A stretch of DNA of 64,000 bases. It comes from JAAFHI01 sp039793685 (GTDB lineage: Bacteria; Acidobacteriota; Blastocatellia; Chloracidobacteriales; Chloracidobacteriaceae). The DNA lies in NCBI GenBank assembly GCA_039793685.1, contig JBDRAL010000083.1, positions 62,001-126,000 on the forward strand. Direction: 5' to 3'. The notes under the pieces were generated by a model that saw only the letters and a program-made list of their open reading frames with translations, was not told the origin of the DNA and made no database searches. Position numbers and translations under genes: made by a program. Below, piece after piece: positions 1-8,829 of this stretch. Numbering within the stretch: the stretch's first letter is position 1; the number at the start of each line of letters is the position of its first letter.

Positions 1-302
1 CCGAAATTCACGCCGAAATTCCACGGATGCGGCGAAAAACCGTTCCGCTTGAGGAACCGGCGCAGTACGAGCGTCGAAAGATCGCCGCCGCCGAGGCCGG
101 GAAAGACGAGGACCGGATGACCGTCGCCGCGCGGGACGTTCTTTATTAGTGGAAGCGACATCACGCCCGCGCTCCATTCCCACGACGCCCGCATTTCCAT
201 GGCAATCAGGCCGAGCGACGGCGCGCCGACCGGTTTTCCGTCCCGGCCGAGGCGTTCCGACCGTTCCCCTTTTCGTTCGCGGATGATTCGCGGCTTTTTC
301 AT
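1..302 (-). CDS. Alpha/beta hydrolase, N-terminal part (runs off window)
   Basis: The minus strand reads without a stop from an ATG at 302 to the window edge, giving about 100 residues. A good Shine-Dalgarno, AAGGAG, lies 8 bases before the ATG. The segment HPVLVFPGLGGGDLSTLVLR resembles the first beta strand and oxyanion-hole loop of alpha/beta hydrolases. The nucleophile region lies beyond the window, so the catalytic residues cannot be checked. It is transcribed just downstream of the wax-ester synthase/DGAT gene, and such pairs suggest lipase or esterase activity on neutral lipid. The substrate is inference. Confidence 0.6.
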   Translation of the reverse strand, partial: MKKPRIIRERKGERSERLGRDGKPVGAPSLGLIAMEMRASWEWSAGVMSLPLIKNVPRGDGHPVLVFPGLGGGDLSTLVLRRFLKRNGFSPHPWNFGVNF

Positions 303-334
303 AAATGAACTCCTTGTGGAAGAAAACGGGGAAC

Positions 335-424
335 GCAATGGCGCAAAGGCGCAAGGACGCAAAGAAAGGAATCGTTTCAGGCGGTGCTTTGCGCCTTGGC
401 GACTTTGCGTCTTGGCGCTTTGAC
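335..424. repeat. Short tandem repeat pair, CGCAAAG type
   Basis: The arm at 335-364 is built on GCGCAAAG/GCGCAAGG units. A near-complementary arm at 387-424 has units such as CTTTGCGCC. Together they form a long imperfect hairpin between the hydrolase and the wax-ester synthase/DGAT gene. The second arm is translated as the last codons of the acyltransferase. A related element lies at 32218-32294. Confidence 0.75.
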
Positions 425-1936
425 CGCAATCGGAGCCTTCGGAACCGGTTTCGCGGCGGGTTTCAAGGCGCGCGGGACCCGCGCGCGGCGCGGTTTTGGC
501 GCTAGTTCTTCTTCCGGCGTCGCATCGACGAGCGACAGCAGCTCGGCGTGGGCGTCCTTCAGATACTTCGCGATGTCGCGGACATCCGGCATGATCCGGC
601 GGCAGGCCGTAAAACCGAAATCCAGCGAGCCGTGATAGCTCTCGACCGTAATGTTGAGCGCGAGACCATGGGCGATGATGGACACCGGGTAGTACGTCGC
701 GATTTTTCCGCCCGCGATGTAGAGCGGAAACTGCGGTCCCGGCACATTTGAAATCACCACGTTGGCGAGCGGCGGAATCTTGTTCGCGATTTTCGACCGG
801 CCGTAGAGCGACGCCAGCCCGCTCATCAGCCACGGCGCGCCGAAAATCGGGAAATCGGTCGGGATGATTTCCTGAAGCGTCCCGAACGACTGCTTCGCCG
901 CGTCGGTCGAGGCATTGATCGCGCGGAGGCGTTCGACCGGGTCGCCGACGTTGGTCGCGAGCGAGCAGAACATCATCGCCACCTGATTGTTGGCTTCCTT
1001 GTTCCCCGGCTCGCGCATCGACACGGGCACGGCGGCCACCAGCGGCTTTTTCGGAATTCCCTTTTCGCTCGTCGCCGCGAGGTATTCGCGCAACGCCGAA
1101 CTGCACAACGCCATGACCGTGTCGTTGAGCGTCACCCCGAAATGACGGGCAATCTTTTTCACGTCGGAAAGCGGCAGCGAGGCCGTCGCGAACAACCGTT
1201 GATTGGTAATCGAGACGTTGAGCGGCGTACGCGGGCCGAGCGAAAGGTTTTTCGCCCACGCGAACCCGCGCTTGCCGTCGGGGCCTTTGCGCGGAATGGC
1301 GAGCTTGGCCACGGTTTTGGCGGCTTTCGGAAGGTAGAGGCCGAGCTTGACATACTGCGCGACCATGTTCCCCAGCGCGGCCTGCGCGAGTTCGGCGACA
1401 CCGAGCTGATATTCCCGGCGACGGCTGCGCGCGGGCGGCGGCTTCACTTCGCGCGGCTTCGGCGTCACGTCGAGAACGGCGTGCGCGAGCGCGACCGCCG
1501 CCTGCCCATCAACGGCGGCGTGATGAAGTTTCGAATAGAAACCGACCTGGCCCGTGTTCAGCCCCTCGATGACGTAAAACTCCCACAGCGGGCGGCTCCG
1601 GTCGAGCAGGCTTGAATGCAGGCGTCCGACGTAAGTTTCAAGCTGTTCCATCGTCCCTGGCTTGGGAAGGATGATCCGGCGGATGTGGTAGTCGAGATCG
1701 ACATCGTCATCCTCAACCCAGACCGGATCGGCCAGTTCGAAGGGCATCAGCGCGAGTTTGCGCTGAAACACCGGCGCGAGGTGCATCCGGCTGGCGACAT
1801 GGGCTTTCACATCCTCGTAAAAATCGCCCTTGTAGCCTTTCGGCAGATCGATGAGGTTCAAACCGCCGACATGCATCGGCGTTTCCGGCGTTTCGAGATA
1901 GAGGAAGGTCGCATCCAATCCGCTGAGATGCTTCAT
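377..1936 (-). CDS. Wax ester synthase / diacylglycerol acyltransferase (WS/DGAT)
   Basis: This 519-residue protein has the bacterial WS/DGAT signature HHAAVDG at about residues 138-144, which is the acyl-transfer active site HHxxxDG. The opening MKHLSGLDATFLYLETPETP is typical of the family. Such enzymes make wax esters or triacylglycerol from acyl-CoA, at or near the membrane. The length is slightly above the usual 450-480 because of a Pro/Lys/Ala-rich C-terminal tail. The last residues, KAPRRKVAKAQSTA, are encoded by a short-tandem-repeat arm (387-424) and are probably not functional. The start is the ATG at 1936, with only a distant GGAG upstream. The hydrolase at 1-302 follows on the same strand. 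Confidence 0.9.
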   Translation of the reverse strand: MKHLSGLDATFLYLETPETPMHVGGLNLIDLPKGYKGDFYEDVKAHVASRMHLAPVFQRKLALMPFELADPVWVEDDDVDLDYHIRRIILPKPGTMEQLETYVGRLHSSLLDRSRPLWEFYVIEGLNTGQVGFYSKLHHAAVDGQAAVALAHAVLDVTPKPREVKPPPARSRRREYQLGVAELAQAALGNMVAQYVKLGLYLPKAAKTVAKLAIPRKGPDGKRGFAWAKNLSLGPRTPLNVSITNQRLFATASLPLSDVKKIARHFGVTLNDTVMALCSSALREYLAATSEKGIPKKPLVAAVPVSMREPGNKEANNQVAMMFCSLATNVGDPVERLRAINASTDAAKQSFGTLQEIIPTDFPIFGAPWLMSGLASLYGRSKIANKIPPLANVVISNVPGPQFPLYIAGGKIATYYPVSIIAHGLALNITVESYHGSLDFGFTACRRIMPDVRDIAKYLKDAHAELLSLVDATPEEELAPKPRRARVPRALKPAAKPVPKAPIAVKAPRRKVAKAQSTA

Positions 1937-2126
1937 AGGCGACTGAACTCCGAAGCGGGTGTATCAGGGTCAGAAAAAAGGGTCGGAATCGCGAAAAAGC
2001 GGTCCGAAGCGTTGGCCGTGGAATTCTCCGACGGTATAGGATTCGGGCGAATCATTGCAATACGACTTTTCTTTATCCGGTGTCCCTCACGGTCGGGCGA
2101 GGGACCCGCGCTTGGAGTTTTCGCGA

Positions 2127-3635
2127 ATGCGCTTTCTCTCCAGTCTGCTTGCCCTGTCGCTGGCGCTTGTTCTCGTCATGCCGGCGCGGTGTTTTTCACA
2201 AACGCCGGAACTCGCCGATCCCTTCGACCAAAAGCCGCGCATCAACGGGCCGCGGGTCGTGGGCGGCACGCCGGGACGCCCCTTTCTGTTCCGGATTCCC
2301 GCCTCGGGCGCGAAACCGATGGGTTTTACCGTCCGCAACATCCCCGAAGGACTCACCCTCGACACCAAAACCGGCATTCTTTCAGGCGTTTTGAAGAATC
2401 CGGGGGAAACGCGGGCCGTGGTGTACGTCCGGAACAAATTCGGCGCGGTGCATCGTCAACTGACCATCGTTTCCGGCCCGGACAAGCTCGCGCGGACACC
2501 GCCGATGGGCTGGAACTCGTGGAACGTCTGGGGGACGAACGTTGACGACGCGAAAATCCGCGCCGCCGCCGACATGCTTGAACAGACCGGGCTGGCCGAC
2601 GCGGGGTATGCCTACATCAACGTGGACGACGCGTGGGAAGGCCGCCGCGACAAGGAAGGCACGCTCAAACCCAACGACCGCTTCCCGGACATGAAGGCGC
2701 TCGGCGATTTCATCCACGGGAAAGGATTGAAGTTCGGGATGTACACCTCGCCAGGGCCATTTACCTGTGGGAAGTACATCGGTAGTTGGCGAAACGAGGC
2801 ACGCGACGCAAAGATGTTCGCAAGTTGGGGCGTGGATTATCTGAAGTACGACTGGTGTTCCTACGACGGCATCGCGCGGAAGAAGACGCTGGACGAACTT
2901 CAGGCGCCCTACAAAACGATGCGGACCGCGCTCGACGCGACGGATCGCGACATTGTGTACAGCCTGTGTCAGTACGGCTGGGGCAACGTCTGGGAATGGG
3001 GCGACACGGTCGGCGGCGACCTCTGGCGCACGACCGAAGACATCACCGACACCTGGGAAAGCATGTCGGGCATCGGCTTTCGGCAGAACGACTGCGCGCC
3101 GTTTTCGAAACCCGGCAACTGGAACGACCCGGACATGCTCGTCGTCGGCGTCGTCGGCTGGGGCGACAAGACGCATCCGACCAGACTCACACGGGACGAA
3201 CAGCTCACCCACGTCACGCTCTGGAGTCTAGTCGCCGCGCCGCTCATCATCGGCTGCGATCTGACGAAGCTGGATGACTTTACCCTGCGAATGCTCGCCA
3301 ATCCGGAGATGATCGCGATCGATCAGGACGAACTCGGCAAGGCGGCGACGCGACGCTGGAAGGACGGCGATCTGGAAGTGTGGGCGCGTCCGCTGGCGGA
3401 CGGCACGGTCGCGGTCGGTCTGTTCAATCGCGGGACGCAACCGGCAACCGTCCCGGCCAATTTCGCCGCCTGCGGCATTGCCGGAAAACAGCCGGTCCGC
3501 GATGTCTGGAAACGGAAAAACCTCGGAAGTTTCAGCAATGAATTTCGGGCGACCGTCGCGCCGCATGGCTGCGCGTACGTCGTCGTTGGCGCTTCAAACA
3601 CAAAGGCACAAAGACACGAAGACACAAAGCGTTGA
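2127..3635 (+). CDS. Secreted GH27 alpha-galactosidase
   Basis: This 502-residue protein begins with a signal peptide (MRFLSSLLALSLALVLVMPA, cleavage near the Ser-Gln at 24-25). An Ig-like (He_PIG-type) domain spans about residues 38-115. The GH27 catalytic barrel opens with TPPMGWNSWN at about 124-133. The predicted nucleophile is Asp242 in YLKYDWC, and the predicted acid/base is Asp305 in WRTTED. The family hydrolyses terminal alpha-galactosides, or in some members beta-L-arabinopyranosides. The ATG at 2127 was chosen because it begins the signal peptide and has GGAG upstream; longer starts add only leader sequence. The C-terminal residues NTKAQRHEDTKR are encoded by a tandem-repeat arm and look acquired. 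Confidence 0.88.
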   Translation: MRFLSSLLALSLALVLVMPARCFSQTPELADPFDQKPRINGPRVVGGTPGRPFLFRIPASGAKPMGFTVRNIPEGLTLDTKTGILSGVLKNPGETRAVVYVRNKFGAVHRQLTIVSGPDKLARTPPMGWNSWNVWGTNVDDAKIRAAADMLEQTGLADAGYAYINVDDAWEGRRDKEGTLKPNDRFPDMKALGDFIHGKGLKFGMYTSPGPFTCGKYIGSWRNEARDAKMFASWGVDYLKYDWCSYDGIARKKTLDELQAPYKTMRTALDATDRDIVYSLCQYGWGNVWEWGDTVGGDLWRTTEDITDTWESMSGIGFRQNDCAPFSKPGNWNDPDMLVVGVVGWGDKTHPTRLTRDEQLTHVTLWSLVAAPLIIGCDLTKLDDFTLRMLANPEMIAIDQDELGKAATRRWKDGDLEVWARPLADGTVAVGLFNRGTQPATVPANFAACGIAGKQPVRDVWKRKNLGSFSNEFRATVAPHGCAYVVVGASNTKAQRHEDTKR

Positions 3636-3673
3636 AATTCCCTTGTGACTTTGTGCCTTCGTGACTTTGTGTT
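3597..3673. repeat. Short tandem repeat pair, ACACAAAG type
   Basis: The arm at 3597-3630 contains units such as ACACAAAG and GCACAAAG. The arm at 3641-3673 contains the complementary CTTTGTGCC and CTTTGTGTT units, so the pair can fold into a hairpin. The first arm encodes the C-terminus and stop context of the alpha-galactosidase. The second lies in the leader of the M14 peptidase gene. AAAGCGTT follows the first arm, as it does after the arrays at 44 kb and 48 kb. Confidence 0.75.
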
Positions 3674-3695
3674 CTTTCATCAAACGATACCAACC

Positions 3696-6383
3696 ATGAA
3701 AAAACGTACCCTCGCCTTTTTTCTCGCCCTTCTCGCGCTGGCGACGTTTCCCTTCCCAGTCGGCGCGCAAACGAAAGTTCAAATGTGGCCGGGCACGACC
3801 TACGACCCGGCGATTCCGACGTTCAAGCAGGTTCTCGGCTACGACGTCGGCGAACGCATCACCAATCATCCGGGGCTGATGAAGTATTTCGAAGCGCTCG
3901 CCGCCGCCGCGCCCGGCCGGATGGTGATTTTCGAACACGGGAAGTCGTGGGAGGGCCGCAAGCTGGTTCACGGCGTCATCGGCTCGGAAGCCAACATCAA
4001 GCGCCTCGATGACATCCGGGCCGGGATGGACAAACTGTCCGATCCGCGCAAAACGACGCCCGCTGAAGCGAAATCGCTGGCGGAATCGCTTCCGGCGGTG
4101 GTGTGGCTGGGCTACAGCGTCCACGGCAACGAAATCGCCCCGGCGGACGCGGCGCTGTTCACGGCGTACCATCTGCTCGCCGCGCGCAATGACAAAACCG
4201 TTGACGACATTCTTCAAAACGCGCTCGTCATCATCGATCCGATTGAAAACCCCGACGGACGCAACCGGTTCATCAATCACTTCGAATCGGCGGAAGGGAT
4301 GGAATCGAATCCGAGCACGCTGTCGGCTGAACACAACGAGCCGTGGCCGTCGGGTCGGCTGAATCATTACTGCTTCGACATGAACCGCGACTGGTTCGCG
4401 CTCACGCAGCCCGAAACGCAGGGCCGCATCACGACCTTCCTGAAATGGCATCCGGTGGTCAGCGCGGACGTCCACGAAATGGGTTCGGATTCGACCTACT
4501 ACTTTCCACCGCCCGCGCCGCCGACCAATCCGAATCTGGCGAAGGATGTCATCACCAATACCGAGATGGTCGGGCGCAACATCGCGAAGTGGTTCGACGC
4601 GAACGGCATCGACTACTTCAACCGCGAGGTGTATGACGCCTTTTATCCGGGGTACGGCGACAGTTGGCCCGCGATGAACGGCACCATCGCGATGACGTTC
4701 GAACAGGGATCGGTGCGCGGGCTGGTCGTCCGACGGAGCGACGGCAAGGAAATCGCCTACCGCGACAGCGTCCGGCATCACTTCGTGGCCTCGGTCGCGA
4801 CCTGCGAGGCGGCAGCGAAGAACCGGACGAAAATTCTCGACGATTACTTCAAGTTCCGCGTATCGGCGATTGATGAAGGCAAGAAGGAAGCGGTGCGCGA
4901 ATTCATTCTGCCGCGGCGGGGCGACGTGTCGGCGGTGGACAAGCTCGCCGCGCTGCTCGAACGTCAGGGCGTGGAAGTTCAGGTTGCAACGGCGGCCTTC
5001 AAGGCGGGCGGGCAGGAATATCCGGCGGGAAGCTACGTCGTGTCGTGCGCGCAGCCGTCGAAGCGGCTCATTCGCAGCATTCTGGATAAAAACACACCGC
5101 TCGATGCGGAGTTCATCAAGCGGCAGGAATCGCGGCGCAAGCGGAATCTGCCGGATGAACTGTACGACATCACGGCGTGGTCGCTGCCGCTGGCGTTCAA
5201 CGTGGAAGCGATTCCCAATGGCGCGGATTCGACCGCGACCGGCAAGTTTTCCCGCTGGTCGGCCAATCGGCCCGCTCCAACGGTCGCGGATGGCGCGACG
5301 GTGGCCTACCTCGTGCCGTGGGGCACGGCGGCGAGCGGCCGCTTCCTCTGCGCCGCCCTGCGCGAAGGGCTGCGGATGTACAGCGCGGACAAGCCGTTCA
5401 CCCAGCAGGGCCGGACCTTCCCCGCCGGTACCCTCATCATCAAGCCGAAGGACCACCCCGACACGCTCGCGGCGACGCTGCGGAAGATCGCGGCGGCGAC
5501 CGACGCCGAAGTGGTCGCGACCAATACGGCGTGGGTCGAGGACGGCATCAATTTTGGCAGCAACAATGTCGTCTACATGCGAAAGCCGGAAATCGCCATC
5601 GCATGGGACGCCCCGACGGCGGCGACCTCGACCGGGGCGGCGTGGTTCGTGCTGGAACGGCAGTTCAACTACCCGGTGACGGTCATCCGCTGCAACACGC
5701 TCGGAACGGCGGATTTGAGCCGGTTTCACGTCCTGATTCTTCCCGATCTGGGTCGCGGCAGCTACGGGAGCGTTTTCGGCGACGACGGACGCCGCCTGCG
5801 CGCGTGGGTCGCGGCGGGGGGCGTGGTCATCGGCATCAATCAGGCGGTCGGCTTTCTTTCCGATCCGAAAGTTGGGTTGCTGGCTTTGAATGAAGAACAG
5901 GGCCTGAACGACGCGAAAAAGGATTCGAAACCCGGCGCGGACGGTCGCGTACCGGGCAGCGTCATCAAGGACGAGGAGGAATTCAACCGTCTCATCGAAC
6001 CCGCCGACGCGCCGCCGGACAACATTCCCGGCGCGATTCTCACGGCGCGGCTCGCCCCCGAACACTGGCTGACGGCGGGCCTGCCCGCGACGGTCAACGC
6101 AATGGCCGAAGGCAACACGATTTACGCGCCGATCAAGCTCGACCGGGGCGTGAACGCGGCGGTGTATGAAAGCGGCGAAAAAGTGCTGGCGAGCGGCTAT
6201 CTGTGGGAGGAAAACAAAAAACAGTACGCCAACAAGCCGCTCGTCGTCGTCCAGCCGGTCGGTCGCGGGTATGTCATCGGCTTTACGGCCGACCCGAACT
6301 ACCGGGCGTTCTTCGACGGTTTGAACATGCTGTTCATCAACTCGATTTTCCGCGGCGCGGCGCACGCGCGTCCGGCAAACTGA
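3696..6383 (+). CDS. Secreted M14-family zinc carboxypeptidase-like protein
   Basis: This 895-residue exported protein starts with a signal peptide (MKKRTLAFFLALLALATFPF, cleavage near VGAQ). The M14 zinc site is visible as HGNE with His143 and Glu146, and a third ligand His260 in SADVHEMG. The segment between them contains IENPDGRNRF, typical of large M14 peptidases. The C-terminal third contains a class I glutamine-amidotransferase-like Rossmann region (FHVLILPDLGRG, then LRAWVAAGGVVIG), an arrangement seen in large bacterial M14 proteins. It probably degrades peptides in the periplasm or outside. No convincing ribosome-binding site precedes the ATG, because the preceding repeat element ends only about 20 bases upstream. 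Confidence 0.88.
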   Translation: MKKRTLAFFLALLALATFPFPVGAQTKVQMWPGTTYDPAIPTFKQVLGYDVGERITNHPGLMKYFEALAAAAPGRMVIFEHGKSWEGRKLVHGVIGSEANIKRLDDIRAGMDKLSDPRKTTPAEAKSLAESLPAVVWLGYSVHGNEIAPADAALFTAYHLLAARNDKTVDDILQNALVIIDPIENPDGRNRFINHFESAEGMESNPSTLSAEHNEPWPSGRLNHYCFDMNRDWFALTQPETQGRITTFLKWHPVVSADVHEMGSDSTYYFPPPAPPTNPNLAKDVITNTEMVGRNIAKWFDANGIDYFNREVYDAFYPGYGDSWPAMNGTIAMTFEQGSVRGLVVRRSDGKEIAYRDSVRHHFVASVATCEAAAKNRTKILDDYFKFRVSAIDEGKKEAVREFILPRRGDVSAVDKLAALLERQGVEVQVATAAFKAGGQEYPAGSYVVSCAQPSKRLIRSILDKNTPLDAEFIKRQESRRKRNLPDELYDITAWSLPLAFNVEAIPNGADSTATGKFSRWSANRPAPTVADGATVAYLVPWGTAASGRFLCAALREGLRMYSADKPFTQQGRTFPAGTLIIKPKDHPDTLAATLRKIAAATDAEVVATNTAWVEDGINFGSNNVVYMRKPEIAIAWDAPTAATSTGAAWFVLERQFNYPVTVIRCNTLGTADLSRFHVLILPDLGRGSYGSVFGDDGRRLRAWVAAGGVVIGINQAVGFLSDPKVGLLALNEEQGLNDAKKDSKPGADGRVPGSVIKDEEEFNRLIEPADAPPDNIPGAILTARLAPEHWLTAGLPATVNAMAEGNTIYAPIKLDRGVNAAVYESGEKVLASGYLWEENKKQYANKPLVVVQPVGRGYVIGFTADPNYRAFFDGLNMLFINSIFRGAAHARPAN

Positions 6384-6395
6384 GCGGGCATGGAG

Positions 6396-6622
6396 GAATT
6401 ATGAATTTTGAATGATGAATTATGAATTGGGTTGGGGGATTGCTTTTTGGTGGAACGCATACCAGTTGGGTTGAGGAACAGGTCCCGATTCCCGCTGCTT
6501 TGAGGATTCAGCCATCGGATGCTCGCAATCCCTGAGATTTAGAGGGAAATTTTGCCGATTCCGGCATCCGTTCACCGCCCCTCAACCCAATTCATCATTC
6601 AAAATTCATAATTCATAATTCC
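6396..6622. repeat. Inverted pair of GAATTAT-type short repeats, in a gene-free stretch (6384-6840)
   Basis: The arm at 6396-6430 is made of GAATTAT, GAATTTT and GAATGAT units and starts 13 bases after the M14 stop codon. The complementary arm is at 6587-6622. The roughly 155-base spacer has no recognisable gene. The rest of the gene-free stretch to 6840 holds only the leader of the PilB/GspE gene. Confidence 0.75.
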
Positions 6623-6840
6623 TGTATCCCCCTTGAATTTTCCGCGTGACAAGTCCTGCTCCGAAGAGTAGAAGTTGAGCAGGAGGCCTTGGTTTTCCAT
6701 CCCGGCCCACACTTTCTCCAGCCACGGGAAGTCGCCCTCCTTCAGCCCCTCCCTTCCCAACCAGCCGTCGGGTCCCGACCGGGATCAGGCCGTCGTGCGC
6801 GCCTGCCGGACGGTCAAACGCCTGGGTGGAGGTTCGAGCC

Positions 6841-8628
6841 GTGAACGACCTTTTAGAAACTTCCAGCCATTCGGATTTCCAGCCTTCTCTGACCGAAAGC
6901 CCCGAAACGGGGGGACGCCTCGGCGACCTGCTTGTGTCGCAGGGGATTGTTCGTCGCCCGGCGGTTGAGGAAGCGGCGACCCGCGCGGCGAGGGTTCACA
7001 AACACCTCGGCGAACTTCTCGTCGAAATGTCGCTGGTGGATGAACGGGACGTCTACCGCAGCCTCGCGCGCCAGCACCGCCTCGACTTCATCGAGCAGTC
7101 GGAAGCGCTGACGATTGCCGACGTGGCGCTGTACAAATCCATTCCGCGCCGTTTCCTCGACCGCCATGCCGTCATTCCGATCGTAAAAAACGGGGATGAA
7201 CTGCTGGCGGTGACTTACGATGCGTCCGCCAACGTCCCCGAACTGGGACAGGCGTTCGGTGCGCGGACGATTACTTACCGGCTAACCACACCGACCGATT
7301 TCAAACGCATCGGGATCGCGCTCGAACTCGGGATTTCCATCGGAACGCCGACCGGTGAAACAGAACGGGCCGCCGCCAACGAGGTCAGCGACACGCTTTC
7401 GGTGGTGAGCCGCGAGGGGCGGCAGTTCGTCTCGATTTTCGAAGCGATCATGCTCGAAGCCTTCAGCCAGCGGGCGAGCGACGTTCACCTTGAACGTTAC
7501 GGCGACCGCATCCGGCCGCGCTTGCGGGTGGACGGCGACCTGCGCGACCTCGCCGGGTTCAATCTGACGGTCGAGCAGCACACCGGCATCATCAACGTCA
7601 TCAAGATCAAGGCCAATCTCGACATCGCCGAGCGGCGGTTGCCGCAGGGCGGACGGTTCAGCATCACGGCCAAGGGGCAGGAATATGATTTGCGGGTTCA
7701 GACGCAACCCGCGCTCCACGGCGAGCATGTCGTCATCCGGATTCTCGCGCAGATGAAGGAACAGATTCATATCGAGCAACTCGGCATGCCCGAGCGGATT
7801 TCCTCGGTCTATCGCCGCCTGCTCGACTGTCCGGCGGGGCTGGTGCTGGTCGTCGGGCCGACCGGTTGCGGGAAATCCACCACGCTCTACGCCGGATTGC
7901 AGATTCTGGCGAAGGACACGACCCGCAAGGTCATCAGCATCGAGGACCCGATTGAATGCGCGATTGAAAACGTCCAGCAGACGGCGGCGCGCCCTGACCT
8001 CGGGTTCAATTTCGCGAACGCGATGCGGGTGTTCGTGCGCGAGGACCCGGACGTGGTGCTTTTGGGCGAAATCCGCGACTCCGAAACCGCCCTCGAAGCC
8101 CTGCGGGCGTCGCAAACCGGGCATCTCGTGCTTTCGACGCTCCACTGCAACGACAGCGTGGACGCCGTCCAGCGACTGCTCGACCTCGGCATGCACCCGA
8201 ATTCAATCGCGGGCGAACTGCTCGCGGTGTTTTCACAACGGCTGGCCAAACGCATCTGCCCGCGCTGCAAGGTCGAGGACACGCCCGACCCGAACATCAC
8301 ACGAGAAATCTACCCGGACGGCCTTCCCGGGAATTTCAAATGCTACCGCGGAACCGGTTGCGGACATTGCGGGGGCGTGGGAACGTTCGGACGGATTTCA
8401 GTGGTGGAATATCTGCCGAGTACAAGTCGCATCCGCCGAACCATCAGCCGCCAGGTCCCACTCGACGAACTGCGCGCCGTGGCCTACGAGGAAGGGCTGG
8501 TCCCGATTCGCGAACACGCGCTGGAACTCGTCCAGCAGGGCGTCATTTCGCTGGCCGAACTTCCGCAGATGTTCACGCTCGATCAGCTCGCGCCGCCGGA
8601 ATACAAAGTGCTGAGTGCTGAGTGCTGA
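6841..8628 (+). CDS. PilB/GspE-family secretion ATPase
   Basis: This 595-residue cytoplasmic ATPase drives type IV pilus assembly or type II secretion. An N-terminal MshEN/T2SSE_N domain lies at about residues 18-130. The ATPase core has Walker A GPTGCGKSTT near residue 339 and Walker B VVLLGEIRD near 404. A tetracysteine zinc site (CPRC, then CGHC) lies at about 472-509. I chose the GTG at 6841 because GGTGGAGG sits at a suitable distance before it; an in-frame GTG at 6826 lacks one. The last residues (VLSAEC) and the stop codon are supplied by the heptamer array at 8608-8719. No other pilus or T2SS genes adjoin it; a pilin cluster lies about 44 kb away. Confidence 0.92.
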   Translation: MNDLLETSSHSDFQPSLTESPETGGRLGDLLVSQGIVRRPAVEEAATRAARVHKHLGELLVEMSLVDERDVYRSLARQHRLDFIEQSEALTIADVALYKSIPRRFLDRHAVIPIVKNGDELLAVTYDASANVPELGQAFGARTITYRLTTPTDFKRIGIALELGISIGTPTGETERAAANEVSDTLSVVSREGRQFVSIFEAIMLEAFSQRASDVHLERYGDRIRPRLRVDGDLRDLAGFNLTVEQHTGIINVIKIKANLDIAERRLPQGGRFSITAKGQEYDLRVQTQPALHGEHVVIRILAQMKEQIHIEQLGMPERISSVYRRLLDCPAGLVLVVGPTGCGKSTTLYAGLQILAKDTTRKVISIEDPIECAIENVQQTAARPDLGFNFANAMRVFVREDPDVVLLGEIRDSETALEALRASQTGHLVLSTLHCNDSVDAVQRLLDLGMHPNSIAGELLAVFSQRLAKRICPRCKVEDTPDPNITREIYPDGLPGNFKCYRGTGCGHCGGVGTFGRISVVEYLPSTSRIRRTISRQVPLDELRAVAYEEGLVPIREHALELVQQGVISLAELPQMFTLDQLAPPEYKVLSAEC

Positions 8629-8719
8629 GTGCTGAGTGGTGAGTGCTGAGTGGTGAGTGGTGAGTGGTGAGTGGTGAGTGGTGAGTGGTGAGTGGTGAGT
8701 GGTGAGTGGTGAGTGGTGA
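8608..8719. repeat. Perfect heptamer array, GTGCTGA/GTGGTGA, 16 units
   Basis: Sixteen uninterrupted 7-base units occupy this stretch: four GTGCTGA, one GTGGTGA, one GTGCTGA, then ten GTGGTGA. The third unit supplies the TGA stop of the PilB/GspE gene. The end of the array is followed by a segment (8736-8746, TTAACCGTCAA) that also follows the array near 48 kb. Confidence 0.95.
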
Positions 8720-8777
8720 ATTGTATGTCCCGACCTTAACCGTCAATCGTTTTCTTCTGAAATCAATGCGTTTCTTC

Positions 8778-8809
8778 ATTCCGCATTCGATATTCCGCAT
8801 TCCGCATTT
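8778..8809. repeat. ATTCCGC short repeat
   Basis: Degenerate ATTCCGC units lie 20 bases beyond the stop of the convergent hydrolase gene (stop at 8830-8832). It is not the complement of the array at 8608-8719, so this locus combines two different unit types, unlike most of the others. Confidence 0.6.
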
Positions 8810-8829
8810 TCTTTGCCATCCCCCATTCC

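Noticed and set aside
3594..6365. Long minus-strand reading frame (923 codons) opposite the M14 peptidase gene
   Set aside because: It has an Arg-rich composition typical of antisense frames in GC-rich genes and no recognisable domain; the plus-strand gene has a signal peptide and zinc site.
6675..6968. A 97-codon plus-strand frame overlapping the PilB/GspE start
   Set aside because: No homology is evident and it overlaps the well-supported N-terminal domain in another frame.
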